A stretch of 64,000 nucleotides of DNA, from positions 106,655-170,654 of the forward strand of contig PLRS01000074.1 of NCBI GenBank assembly GCA_003164035.1, written 5' to 3'. Numbering within the stretch: position 1 is the stretch's first letter; each line of letters starts with the position of its first letter. The notes under the pieces are model-generated. The model was not told the DNA's origin. It searched no databases and saw only the letters and a program-made list of their open reading frames with translations. The position numbers and the translations under genes are program-made. Origin of the DNA: Bryobacterales bacterium (lineage in GTDB: Bacteria > Acidobacteriota > Terriglobia > Bryobacterales > Bryobacteraceae). Below, in pieces: positions 54,830 through 63,579 of this stretch.

Positions 54830-56344
54830 TTACCGCGTCGATTTAGGTAACTCCGCCACCAGCCGCAAAGATACCGAAAGCTCTTCGAGCTGGAAGTGCG
54901 GCCGTAAAAATGCGACTGCTTTGAATACACCCGGCTTGGACTTATCGTCGGTCACCTCGATACGCGCTTCCCGCAGCGGATACCGCGCTTTCACTTCGTG
55001 CGAGGCGGTGTCGTCTTCGGTCACGTAGTTCACAATCCAGTTATTCAGGAACACTTCGCATTCCTTGCGGGAGGTGAAGCTGCCGATTTTGTCGCGCATC
55101 ATCGACTTCAGATAGTGGGCGAAGCGCGAAACCGCCAGCATATACGGCAACTGCGCCGAAAGACGCGCGTTGGCGTTGGCTTGTTCTTTGTCGTAAACCT
55201 TGGGTTTCTGACAGGTCTGCGCGCTGAAAAAGGCGGCGTAGTCGGTGCCTTTGCAATGTACCAGCGAAGCGAATCCCAGGTCCGCCAGCTCCTTTTCCCG
55301 CCGGTCGGTAATAATGGTTTCGGTGGGGCACTTGAGCGCCACGTCGCCTTCCTCGGTCCGGAACGTATGCGAGGGCAGCCCTTCCACCAGGCCGCCGCCT
55401 TCCACCCCCCGAATCGCCGCGCACCAGCCGTAGCGCGCGAATGCGCCGGTGATGCGCGCCCCCAGTGCATAGGCCGCGTTTCCCCACAGGTACTGCGAAT
55501 GGTCGTCCCCCTTCACCGCCTCTTCGTAGTCGAATCCGTCCACCGTCTTGGTGTCTCTTCCGTAGGGCACGCGCATCAGCACGTGCGGCAGCGTCAAGCA
55601 CACATAGCGCGAGTCCTCCGACTGGCGGAAGCCTTTCCAGCGCGCGTATTCGGTGGTGTCGAAAATCTTCGCCAGGTCGCGCGGCGAGTCCAGTTGCGTG
55701 AACGATTCCAGGTTCATCAAATCCGCCCCCGCGGCCGAGAGGAACGGCGCGTGCGCCGCCGCCGACACCTGCGACATCCGCTCCAAAAGTTCGATATCTT
55801 CCGGGCCCTTCCCGAATTCGTAGTCTCCCAGCAGGCATGCGAACGGTTCGCCGCCGAACACCCCGAACTCCTGCTCGTAGACCTTCTTGAACATCTGGCT
55901 CTGGTCGAATTCGGGCACCCGCTGCAGGTCGCGCAGGATTTCCTTCTTGGAGGCATTGAAGACTTTGAGCTTCAGATTGACCCCGGTTTCGCTGTTTTCC
56001 AGCAGGTAATTGATGCCACGCCAGGTGGCTTCGAGCTTCTGAAATTTCGGGTGGTGCAGAACCTCGTTGAGCTGCAGCGACAGCAGGTGGTCGATCTGCG
56101 CGATGCGGGCGTGGATCATCGCCTCGGTGTCCGGCGCGACCGTCATCTGTCCTTCGAGGATCTGTTTCACGAATTCCGAAACCAGCCCTCTTCCCCGTTC
56201 GCGCATGGTCTCATCGCGCGCCAGCCGTCCCTCGTTGACGATCTGGTCCAGCAGTTGGAACTCGCTCTCCTGCACAGCCGGCGCGGCCAGCGCCTCCGCC
56301 GCGGCAGCATTCTCGGAAGCTTCACGCTTGGCCATATGGTTCAC
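54830..56344 (-). CDS. tssC: TssC sheath protein, large subunit
   Basis: The large subunit of the contractile sheath, paired with TssB. The 504 residues show the family core: DHLLSLQLNEVLHHPKFQKL, EATWRGINYLLENSETG, GVFGGEPFACLLGDYEFGKG, FLSAAGADLMNLESFTQL, GFASLVHCKGTDYAAFFSAQ, and the C-terminal SFTSRKECEVFLNNWIVNYV and ARIEVTDDKSKPGVFKAVAF. The ATG overlaps the tssB stop by four bases, giving coupled synthesis. All parts needed for sheath assembly appear present. Confidence 0.97.
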   Translation of the reverse strand: MNHMAKREASENAAAAEALAAPAVQESEFQLLDQIVNEGRLARDETMRERGRGLVSEFVKQILEGQMTVAPDTEAMIHARIAQIDHLLSLQLNEVLHHPKFQKLEATWRGINYLLENSETGVNLKLKVFNASKKEILRDLQRVPEFDQSQMFKKVYEQEFGVFGGEPFACLLGDYEFGKGPEDIELLERMSQVSAAAHAPFLSAAGADLMNLESFTQLDSPRDLAKIFDTTEYARWKGFRQSEDSRYVCLTLPHVLMRVPYGRDTKTVDGFDYEEAVKGDDHSQYLWGNAAYALGARITGAFARYGWCAAIRGVEGGGLVEGLPSHTFRTEEGDVALKCPTETIITDRREKELADLGFASLVHCKGTDYAAFFSAQTCQKPKVYDKEQANANARLSAQLPYMLAVSRFAHYLKSMMRDKIGSFTSRKECEVFLNNWIVNYVTEDDTASHEVKARYPLREARIEVTDDKSKPGVFKAVAFLRPHFQLEELSVSLRLVAELPKSTR

Positions 56345-56859
56345 CGTCCTTTCGCGTTTTGGGCGATTTCTTTACCCGCCCGTTGCAACTTGTCCGTGTT
56401 GTTGATGACATCTTGCAGCAACCGGTCCAGCTTCTCGTTGCCCTGAAGACTGCCGACCAGATCGGAGAGCTTGGTGCGCAGCTCGAGCAAGTCCCGCAAC
56501 GGCCCGATCTTGCGAGCTACCTGCTCGGGCTCGAAGTCTTCCAGGCTCTTGAAAGTCAAATCCACGCCCAGGTTGCCCGCGCCGGCATCCTCGGACAGCC
56601 TGTTCTCCACCGAGAATGCCACCCGGGGCTTCATACTCTCCATCACCGAGCTGAAGTTGTCCGGAGTGATCTCGACGAATCGCCGGTCCTTGATCTTGGC
56701 CAAGGGCTCCGCCGGCTGACCGCTCAGGTCGCCCATAATCCCCATGACGAATGGGATCTCCTTCATTTCGATCGCGTCGCCGATCTCCACATTGTAGGTA
56801 ACGTGGACGCGAGGGGATCGAACTCTCGACAGTTTTGTCTGAACGCTTTCCCGAGCCAT
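56341..56859 (-). CDS. tssB: TssB sheath protein, small subunit
   Basis: The small sheath subunit and first gene of the minus-strand T6SS operon. The 172 residues have the conserved start RVHVTYNVEIGDAIEMKEIP, FVMGIMGDLSGQPAEPLAK, DRRFVEITPDNFSSVM and the late ELRTKLSDLVGSLQGNEKLD. GGGAGG lies a few bases before the ATG. Translation is coupled to tssC through an ATGA overlap. A ClpV recognition helix is usual at the N-terminus of TssC or TssB in this family; ClpV itself is not in the window. Confidence 0.97.
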   Translation of the reverse strand: MARESVQTKLSRVRSPRVHVTYNVEIGDAIEMKEIPFVMGIMGDLSGQPAEPLAKIKDRRFVEITPDNFSSVMESMKPRVAFSVENRLSEDAGAGNLGVDLTFKSLEDFEPEQVARKIGPLRDLLELRTKLSDLVGSLQGNEKLDRLLQDVINNTDKLQRAGKEIAQNAKGR

Positions 56860-57226
56860 GAAACCTCCCGAATCGTATCTTTAGTCTCTGCGGCTTGGCG
56901 CTTTTCTCACCAAACGCGTGGGCCATCCCCGCTGGAACCACCCAAGTGTACACCCTAATACCTCTTATCGCCCACACGCCGGCCGGGTGACCGCGCTGAA
57001 CCGACTTACGCCGACCCTAAAAGCATATGCGTCCTGAAACTACTAGACAAAAAGTCCTGAGGTAACCGACTGGCGACCATCCTCTTCACATGAGGCGGCG
57101 TGAAAGGAGTGAAGAACATGCCAGTTTTTTCCGCCCCAACGAGCCCCAACCCAAAGCCAAGCTTACTGTATCCGGCGCGGCCGCGGCCCTGCGCGCCATC
57201 GGCCGAGTCCCAGACCTTCGCCGGAC
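56860..57226. other. region upstream of tssB, no gene
   Basis: The 370 bases between the two small unknown genes and tssB must hold the promoter of the main T6SS operon. The only structure seen is an inverted repeat TCTTCAC...GTGAAGA around 57080-57115 with a 19-base centre, plus a T-run (TTTTTTCC) near 57125. No sigma-54 or other clear promoter was found. Confidence 0.4.
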
Positions 57227-57751
57227 CTATTTGGCGACGTTCCTGACCGAGATTCCCTGGCTCGCCGCCTGCTGCTGAATTTGCGCCACCGCCTTGTCGG
57301 CTTTCATTGCCTTTAGCCGGGCCTGCAGCCGGGCATACTCCGCCTCTTTTTCCGGTACCCCATACCACCACTCCCAGCCCTTCCTCATACCGCTGGTGAC
57401 GCCTGGAATGTCCCTTTGACCCCCGCATTGGCCCGTGGCATAGGCCACGGCTCCCACCCAAACTCCGACCATCCACGAAGCCTTGGCCGCCTGGTAGGCG
57501 ATCATCAGCTCGGCCGCCGCCCCTGCCGCGAGCCCCGTGCCCGCGGTGCCGGCAACCCCGAGGTAGCTGAACATCTCTCCGACCGTCATCGTCGCGCCGC
57601 CCTTCCAGGCGAACGTCCGGAGCGCGGTCAGGCACGCCGACAAGAACGACACGGCGCCGTCGAATCCCCCGAAAAAGGTAGTCGGCGCCGGTGCGCCGCA
57701 ACTATCGCACGATTCCTTGAAATAGTCGTACCACGTCTTGGCGCTTGCCAT
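57227..57751 (-). CDS. unknown hydrophobic protein next to T6SS
   Basis: A 174-residue protein I cannot assign. The first 25 residues contain a Cys pair (SCDSCGAPAPTTFFGG). Residues about 30-110 are hydrophobic and Ala/Gly-rich, enough for two or three membrane helices (FSYLGVAGTAGTGLAAGAAA, SWMVGVWVGAVAYATGQ). The end is a charged helix (KEAEYARLQARLKAMKADKA). GGGAG lies eight bases before the ATG at 57751; the longer frame to 57814 lacks such a site. With the next gene upstream it stands between tssB and tssK, so an effector, immunity or accessory role is possible, but nothing in the sequence proves it. Confidence 0.6.
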   Translation of the reverse strand: MASAKTWYDYFKESCDSCGAPAPTTFFGGFDGAVSFLSACLTALRTFAWKGGATMTVGEMFSYLGVAGTAGTGLAAGAAAELMIAYQAAKASWMVGVWVGAVAYATGQCGGQRDIPGVTSGMRKGWEWWYGVPEKEAEYARLQARLKAMKADKAVAQIQQQAASQGISVRNVAK

Positions 57752-57961
57752 CGCTTCACTCCCCCAGCGGGGCCGGCCCGCCGCCCCAGCCTCGGTTCCC
57801 GCTACCGGCGCCAATCAGTATACGCCGGGCCTTCGCCTCGTACAAGAAACCGCGCAAAGAACCGGGCCTGTCCAGCCCCTCACAAGAGACGGCGCAAGAA
57901 GCGTGTGGAACACGTCACGGTATTTCGGTTTTTTTTGGAGGTCGTCGCCGCCCGGAGTCGT

Positions 57962-58366
57962 TCAGCGCCCGCGCTTATTCCATCCACTGGCGCCGCCGTA
58001 TACGATGCTCTCCAGCTTGAGAATCACGCACAGAACCTGCATCTCATTCATTCCCGTACCCGGCCGTTTGAGCTTAGTGTACGCGTACGTGTCGTAGATG
58101 TCGCGCGGCCTGTCGCCAGCCAGCAGCAGATCGTGAACTGTCTCGACGTCCAAAGCAGTGGATCCCTTGTTCCCGAACTGAACCAGAGCTTTCAGCGACC
58201 ACTGCATCATGCTTGTCCCCGCGCCCCGCAAGTCGGTCGGAGGAATGAAGTCGCTCCAACTGAATTGGCCCGCCACCATCGAGTCGTAGGCTTTATTGAA
58301 CGCGCCGCTTTGCTGCGAGGTCCACTTCTTGGGATACGTCCCAAGAACCCAATCCCAGAAACCCAT
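57962..58366 (-). CDS. unknown small protein next to T6SS
   Basis: A 134-residue protein of unknown family, rich in aromatic residues at the start (GFWDWVLGTYPKKW) and with mixed helices and strands (DSMVAGQFSWSDFIPPTDL, VHDLLLAGDRPRDIYDTYAY). No signal peptide or membrane helix, so it is probably cytoplasmic. AAGGAG lies just before the ATG, a strong sign that it is translated. It is divergent from tssK and precedes the hydrophobic unknown gene on the same strand, with 210 bases between them. It may be a T6SS accessory, effector or immunity protein. Confidence 0.65.
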   Translation of the reverse strand: MGFWDWVLGTYPKKWTSQQSGAFNKAYDSMVAGQFSWSDFIPPTDLRGAGTSMMQWSLKALVQFGNKGSTALDVETVHDLLLAGDRPRDIYDTYAYTKLKRPGTGMNEMQVLCVILKLESIVYGGASGWNKRGR

Positions 58367-58511
58367 CGATTTCTCCTTTTGTCCCGGCGCTCGCGGTCGG
58401 GCCGGGTCCCGATAATTGCGCAGTCTGCCGCGGCGGCCGCGCGGTTCGGTCCGGACGGCCCCCGCCGTCTACGGATTGCCGTGAGCCACTCGGTTTGCTA
58501 CGTTGACTCAC

Positions 58512-59879
58512 ATGCGCATTCTACAGCCGGTCGTCTGGTCCAAAGGCACTTTTCTCAGCCCGCAGCACATGCAGATTCAGGACCGCTTCGCGGAAAGTGT
58601 CCTGCAGTTCCGCCTGGAGGCGCTGCAGTTCCGCCCCTGGGGCTTCAGCCGGCTCAAAATCAACCAGGACGCCCTGGCGGCCGGCCGGTTGGCCATTCAC
58701 GAAGCCGCCGGCCTGTTTCCCGACGGCCTGCCCTTCGATATTCCCCGCTCCGACCCGGCGCCGCCCGTCAAGCCTCTGGCCGGCTATTTCGACCCCGACC
58801 AGAAGTCGCTTGACGTCTATCTGGCCATCCCCGATTTTCGCGCCAGCGGCGTCAACCTGTCCGTGCGCGAGCGCGGTCTCGATACCCGCTACCTGGCCGA
58901 AGTCGCCTCCTTCCGCGACGAGAATTCGGGGGCTTCGGAAAAGCCCGTGCAGTTCGCCCGCAAGAACTTTCGTCTTTTAGTGGAAGGCGAACCGAGGGGA
59001 GGCGCGGTGTCCATGCCCGTGGCCCGGGTGCTACGGATTTCCGGCGACACCTTTGAGCTGGACCCCAAGTTCGTGCCGCCGCTGCTCGATTTCGCCGCCA
59101 GCGATTTCCTCCTCACCATCACCCGCCGCCTGATCGAAATCCTCTCCGCCCGCGGCGCCGCCCTGGCCGGAATGCGGCGCCAGAAAAACCAGAGTCTGGC
59201 CGAGTTCACCACCGCCGACATCGCCAATTTCTGGCTGCTCTATACCATCAATTGGCACTTCCCCCGCCTCCGCCACCTGTTCGAAACCCGCCGCGGCCAC
59301 CCCGAAGGGCTGTTTCAGGTGATGCTTTCGCTGGCTTCCACCCTCACTACTTTTTCCATGCGCGTCGAACCGCGCGACCTGCCCCTTTACGATCACGAAA
59401 ACCTGGGAGCCTCGTTCGACGAGCTCGACAAGCAACTGCGCGACCTGCTCGAAACCGTCATCCCCAGCAACTTCGTCTCGCTTCCCCTCAAGCTCATCCG
59501 CCCCGCCATCTACGCCGCTTCCGTTTTCGAGGACCAATTCCTGGAAAACACCAAAATGTACCTCGCCATCCGCGCCGATATGCCCGAGGCCGAGTTGATC
59601 CAGAAGGTCCCTCAACTGGTGAAAGTCTGCTCCGCCAGCCACATCGAACATTTGATTTTGCAGGCTCTCAACGGCGTGCCGCTCACCCACGTCATGTCGC
59701 CGCCCACCACCATCCCGATCAAGCTCGATCACCAGTACTTCAGCCTGAGCCAGGCCGGTGTGGCGTGGGAAGCCATCGCTCGCGCCCGCAACGTCGCCGC
59801 CTACATTCCGGCCGATTTTCAGAACCCGCAAGCCGAACTGATCATCCTGCTGCCCGAAGGCCAATCGCCGCCGGCTTAG
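58512..59879 (+). CDS. tssK: TssK baseplate connector, copy 1
   Basis: TssK joins the T6SS baseplate to the membrane complex. The 455 residues begin with the family motif VVWSKGTFLSPQHMQIQDR and FRLEALQFRPWGFSRLKINQ. They continue with the shoulder region (LFPDGLPFDIPRSDPAPPVK) and the C-terminal domain (PTTIPIKLDHQYFSLSQAGV, WEAIARARNVAAYIPADF). A second, clearly different TssK is encoded 1.6 kb downstream. The frame opens at a TTG nine bases earlier; the ATG at 58512 gives the usual start. It is divergent from the small unknown gene. Confidence 0.94.
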   Translation: MRILQPVVWSKGTFLSPQHMQIQDRFAESVLQFRLEALQFRPWGFSRLKINQDALAAGRLAIHEAAGLFPDGLPFDIPRSDPAPPVKPLAGYFDPDQKSLDVYLAIPDFRASGVNLSVRERGLDTRYLAEVASFRDENSGASEKPVQFARKNFRLLVEGEPRGGAVSMPVARVLRISGDTFELDPKFVPPLLDFAASDFLLTITRRLIEILSARGAALAGMRRQKNQSLAEFTTADIANFWLLYTINWHFPRLRHLFETRRGHPEGLFQVMLSLASTLTTFSMRVEPRDLPLYDHENLGASFDELDKQLRDLLETVIPSNFVSLPLKLIRPAIYAASVFEDQFLENTKMYLAIRADMPEAELIQKVPQLVKVCSASHIEHLILQALNGVPLTHVMSPPTTIPIKLDHQYFSLSQAGVAWEAIARARNVAAYIPADFQNPQAELIILLPEGQSPPA

Positions 59880-59897
59880 ATAGTACAGGCGTTCGGA

Positions 59898-59973
59898 GTG
59901 GGACAGGCCTCCCGGCCTGTCGCGGCGTCGAAGCGGCTCTTCCAGCCAGCGACAGGCCAGGAGGCTGTCCCAC
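59898..59973. repeat. long palindrome between tssK and scaffold gene
   Basis: The left arm starts GTGGGACAGGCCTCCCGG and ends CTGTCGC; the right arm is its near-perfect reverse complement (about 25 bases, one gap and one or two mismatches). The loop is about 25 bases. It lies between the convergent ends of tssK copy 1 and the GEFTRLF-repeat gene, so it could stop transcription from both sides. The related word at 25990 suggests a dispersed repeat family. Confidence 0.85.
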
Positions 59974-60000
59974 CAGGTACTTAGATGCCCTTGCTCCCCC

Positions 60001-61383
60001 TCACCGCTGGCTCAGCACCACCGCAAGCACGATCAGGGCCACCAGAACCACTCCGGCGGCGACCATGAGGGCGATCGCCGCCGGTGGCATCTTGGGCTTT
60101 GGGGGTGCCATCGCAACCGCCGCCGGCTTCGCGGCCTCCGGCGGTTTGGCCGCTTCGGGCTTCTCGCCGAAAATCCTGGTGTATTCGCCCGGATCGGACC
60201 GCTGCCCGGTCTGCCTGGGCGCGTCCACGGCCTCTTTGGCAAGCTTCGCCGCTTCGTCGGAGTTGCCGAATAAGCTCGCTGCCGTGTTCAACGAACTGGG
60301 CCCGGACGGCTGCCCGGCCAAACCCTCTTCGCCCATCCCCGGGCCGAAGATTCTGGTGAATTCTCCCGCCTTCTGGAAGGGCCGGCTCTCGTTGGCGGTG
60401 GAGCGCGCCGCCCTGGCCTGCTCGCCGGCAATATCGATCGCCTCGCCCGAGAGTCCCGAGCCGAACAGCTTGGTGAACTCGCCGGTATCGGCCGGAGCCC
60501 AGTCGGCCGGCGCGCTCGGCAAGTCCACTTCGCGCCGCCCCGAAACGGATGGGCCGCTGGGAGGTATCGGCGCCACCGGACCCGGCCGATTCGCACCGCC
60601 CTGAACCGCTGGCGGAGGCGGGCCGAAGGCGCGGGTAAACTCACCCGGTTCCTGGGCCGCCGCCGGCGCGGGCGTGGCCTCGACCTGATGCGAGGGCGGG
60701 AACATCCGCTGGAACTCTCCCGCCGCATCGTCCAGCAGGCTGGGCGGCGCGGACGCCACCGGTGGACGAACCGGCTCGGAAAGCGGAAATAGCCGGGTGA
60801 ACTCTCCCGGTTCCTCTTCCACCAGGCCCGGAGGCGCGGACGCTGCCGGACGGACCGGTTCCGCCGCCTGCACGACCGGCTCCGATGCCGCGAACAGCCT
60901 GGTGAACTCTCCCGGCTCCTCGTTCAAAAGGCCACCAGCCGGCGCCACGGCCACCGGATGAACCGGCTCCGCCGGCTGCACGACCGGCTCCGATGCCGCG
61001 AACAGCCCGGTGAACTCTCCCGGCTCCTCGTTCAAAAGGCCGCCAGCCGGCGCCGCGGCCACCGGAGCCGGCGCCGGAGGGCTGGGCGCTTTGGCCGCTT
61101 CCGCCTGCCGGCTCAACCATTCCCGCAGTCCCGAAAACCCTTCGCTGCTTTCCGTCACCGCGTATTGGGAACCCGCGAATTCTCCGATTTCGATCAGCGG
61201 CGCCGCCGGCTTTCCGCCCGCGCCCACCAGCTTCGCCTTCAGCTCCGCCAGCAGCGCTTGTCCCCGCGGATTGAACAGGTGGAGAAAGACGATTCGGCCG
61301 GTGGCGCTCTCGATTGCCCGAAAGGTCTTCGCCTCGCCATCCGCCAGCAGCCGCTCCAGTTCATATCTCGTATAGAAACTCAT
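60001..61383 (-). CDS. GEFTRLF-repeat protein with kinase-like N-lobe and C-terminal anchor
   Basis: A 460-residue protein unlike any family I know. Residues 1-90 resemble only the N-terminal lobe of a Ser/Thr kinase (YELERLLADGEAKTFRAIES, then IVFLHLF where VAIK would give Lys, then LIEIGEFAGSQYAVTES). The catalytic lobe is absent. Residues about 120-402 are Pro/Ala-rich and contain eight copies of a motif of the form PGEFTRLF (GEFTGLF, GEFTRLF twice, GEFQRMF, GEFTRAF, GEFTKLF, GEFTRIF, GEYTRIF). Seven keep the Thr. A single membrane helix at about 432-456 (AIALMVAAGVVLVALIVLA) ends the protein. It lies between two tssK genes, on the opposite strand. A multi-site phosphorylated or adaptor scaffold is a reasonable guess. 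Confidence 0.85.
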   Translation of the reverse strand: MSFYTRYELERLLADGEAKTFRAIESATGRIVFLHLFNPRGQALLAELKAKLVGAGGKPAAPLIEIGEFAGSQYAVTESSEGFSGLREWLSRQAEAAKAPSPPAPAPVAAAPAGGLLNEEPGEFTGLFAASEPVVQPAEPVHPVAVAPAGGLLNEEPGEFTRLFAASEPVVQAAEPVRPAASAPPGLVEEEPGEFTRLFPLSEPVRPPVASAPPSLLDDAAGEFQRMFPPSHQVEATPAPAAAQEPGEFTRAFGPPPPAVQGGANRPGPVAPIPPSGPSVSGRREVDLPSAPADWAPADTGEFTKLFGSGLSGEAIDIAGEQARAARSTANESRPFQKAGEFTRIFGPGMGEEGLAGQPSGPSSLNTAASLFGNSDEAAKLAKEAVDAPRQTGQRSDPGEYTRIFGEKPEAAKPPEAAKPAAVAMAPPKPKMPPAAIALMVAAGVVLVALIVLAVVLSQR

Positions 61384-61483
61384 AGACGATTCCAGCCATC
61401 GATCGATGTATTATGATGATGGCAATTTGTATCCAGGTGGTCAACAGCGTTACGATGCCGATGGAGTCTCTGGAAAGGCGGGG

Positions 61484-62839
61484 ATGAAAAATCTTTCACG
61501 CGTCGTCTGGTCGGAAGGGATGTACGTCGGGCCTCACCATTTTCAGGCCCAGAACCGCTATTTCGAAGACACCATTCAGTTCTCCACTTCCACCGTCTGG
61601 TACCAGCCGTTCGGATTTTGCGGCTACCACCTGGACGCCGAAGCTCTGCGCAACGGCACTGTGAACTTGACCCACGCCCGCGGCGTCTTCCCCGACGGCC
61701 TCGCCTTTCACATGCCGGAGCACGACGAACTCCCCGAGCCGCGCCGCATCGCCGAACTGTTTCCCGCCGTCGAGGACAGCGTGGATATTCTGCTGGCTAT
61801 TCCGGAGCTGCGGCCGGATGGCTTTAACTGCGCCCTCAACGACGCCGAGAAATCCCTGCCCATTCGCTACCTGGCCGAGGAGAAACCGCTGCCGGACGAA
61901 AACACCGGCCGCGATGTCAAGATGATTCAGTTGGGGCGCAAGAACGTCCGCCTCCTGCTCAGCACCGAAAGCGCCGAAGCCATGGTGACGCTTCCTCTGG
62001 CGCGCGTCCGCCGCCAGGGAACCAGCCAGTTTGTTTTCGACGAACACTTCTTTCCCCCTTGCCTGCAAATCAGCGCCTGCCCGCCCCTGATGGCCCTGGT
62101 GCGCCGCCTGATCGACGTGCTGCAGGAAAAATGCCGCACCGTGGCGCGTCCCAAGCAGCCGGGAGCCGCCACCGTCTCCGGCTTTTCCGCCGAAGGCATC
62201 GCCAACGCCTGGTTCCTCCACTGCCTGAACTCCAGCCTGGGGCCGCTCCGCCATCTCTGCGTTTCCAAACGCGCCCATCCGGAGGAAGTCTTCGTCGAGC
62301 TGGCGGGCCTGGCCGGCGCCCTTTGCACCTTCAGTTTCGACTCCCAACCCGGCTCCCTCCCCCTGTACGATCACCGCAACTTGGCCGACTGCTTTGAAAC
62401 CATCGACCGGCACATTCGCACCCACCTGGAGCTGATCGTCCCCAGCAACTGCGTCCAGCTCGCCCTGACGCAATCCTCCCGTTTCTTTTGGGAAGCCCGC
62501 GTCACCGACGAACGCACCCTCAACCGCTCGCGCTGGATCTTTGGAATTCGCTGCGCCCTGGGAGAAGCCGACTTGATCGAAAGCACCGCCCGGCTGGTCA
62601 AACTCTGCGCCCGCGACTTCGTTCCCCGCTTGGTCGAACGCGCGCTGTCCGGGCTGAAACTTACCCATATCCCCGTGCCGCCCCCGGCGCTTTCTCCCAA
62701 ACTCGAGTTCCAGTATTTCGCCATCGATAAGGCCGGCCCCTGCTGGGAGCGCCTGGTCAAGACCCGGGAAGTCGGCATCTACGTCCCCGGCGAATTGCCC
62801 GATCCGGAAATCGAACTGTCGGTGATACTGGAATCATAA
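61484..62839 (+). CDS. tssK: TssK baseplate connector, copy 2
   Basis: A second TssK of 451 residues. It starts with NLSRVVWSEGMYVGPHHFQ and has FDTIQ-like and WYQPFGFCGYHLDAEALRNG segments. It ends with PPALSPKLEFQYFAIDKAGP and TREVGIYVPGELPDPEIELS. It shares the layout of copy 1 but differs along the whole length. I start at the ATG at 61484, which has GGAAAGGCGGGG upstream; an ATG at 61406 would add 26 residues of unusual composition. It is directly followed by tssL and tssM, so this copy sits in the standard tssK-tssL-tssM order. Confidence 0.94.
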   Translation: MKNLSRVVWSEGMYVGPHHFQAQNRYFEDTIQFSTSTVWYQPFGFCGYHLDAEALRNGTVNLTHARGVFPDGLAFHMPEHDELPEPRRIAELFPAVEDSVDILLAIPELRPDGFNCALNDAEKSLPIRYLAEEKPLPDENTGRDVKMIQLGRKNVRLLLSTESAEAMVTLPLARVRRQGTSQFVFDEHFFPPCLQISACPPLMALVRRLIDVLQEKCRTVARPKQPGAATVSGFSAEGIANAWFLHCLNSSLGPLRHLCVSKRAHPEEVFVELAGLAGALCTFSFDSQPGSLPLYDHRNLADCFETIDRHIRTHLELIVPSNCVQLALTQSSRFFWEARVTDERTLNRSRWIFGIRCALGEADLIESTARLVKLCARDFVPRLVERALSGLKLTHIPVPPPALSPKLEFQYFAIDKAGPCWERLVKTREVGIYVPGELPDPEIELSVILES

Positions 62840-62849
62840 GGATTCGCTC

Positions 62850-63572
62850 GTGCCCAACTCTGAACAGGGACGCCCGCTTGCCCCCGCCTCGCCCGATAAC
62901 CTCGCCTTGCAGCTTCAGGAGTTGTTCACGGCCATCGTGCGGCTGCGCGCGCGCCGGCAGCAGGTGAGCAACGCCGAGCTGTTCCGCGGCCAGGTGCTGA
63001 ATTCCGTCAAGACCGCCGAGCAGGCGGCCCGGGCCAGCGGTTACACCGACGCCGACATCCGCCTCGCCGTGTTTGCCGTCGTCGCTTTTCTCGACGAATC
63101 CCTCCTGAACCTGCGCCAGGCCGTGTTCAACGATTGGGTGCGCAGGCCGCTCCAGGAGGAGATGTTCGGCCGTCACGTCGGCGGCGAAGTCTTCTTCGAT
63201 CACCTGCAGGAACTGCTGGAGCGCCGCGATTCGGTGGAAGTCGCCGACGTTCTGGAAGTGTTTTATCTCTGTCTCCTGCTCGGCTACCTGGGGCGCTTCA
63301 GCATCAGCTCCAAGGGCGACCTGCAAGCCTTGATGCAGCGGACCAATGACAAGATCCAACGCATCCGAAAGTCCGGGCCGGATCTATCGCCGCAGTGGGC
63401 CTTACCCGATGAGGCGGCCCGCCAATTGCGATCCGACCCATGGATGCGCCGTTTGCTCGTCGGCGCCGCGATTTCCGCCGCTGTGGCATTGCTGCTGTTC
63501 CCCGTCTGCAGGCTGTCTCTCGCGTCGGAAGTCAACGCCATCGGGCAAATCTCGAGCCCGGGGGGGCCATAA
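62850..63572 (+). CDS. tssL: TssL (DotU/IcmH-like) inner-membrane protein
   Basis: Part of the T6SS membrane complex with TssM. The 240 residues have the cytoplasmic hook domain (LALQLQELFTAIVRLRARRQ, FAVVAFLDESLLNLRQAVFN, LEVFYLCLLLGYLGRFSIS). A single C-terminal membrane helix follows at about 204-226 (LLVGAAISAAVALLLFPVC), as in the DotU family. No peptidoglycan-binding OmpA domain follows. It starts at a GTG 10 bases after tssK copy 2 and ends seven bases before tssM. Confidence 0.93.
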   Translation: MPNSEQGRPLAPASPDNLALQLQELFTAIVRLRARRQQVSNAELFRGQVLNSVKTAEQAARASGYTDADIRLAVFAVVAFLDESLLNLRQAVFNDWVRRPLQEEMFGRHVGGEVFFDHLQELLERRDSVEVADVLEVFYLCLLLGYLGRFSISSKGDLQALMQRTNDKIQRIRKSGPDLSPQWALPDEAARQLRSDPWMRRLLVGAAISAAVALLLFPVCRLSLASEVNAIGQISSPGGP

Positions 63573-63579
63573 CAATTCC

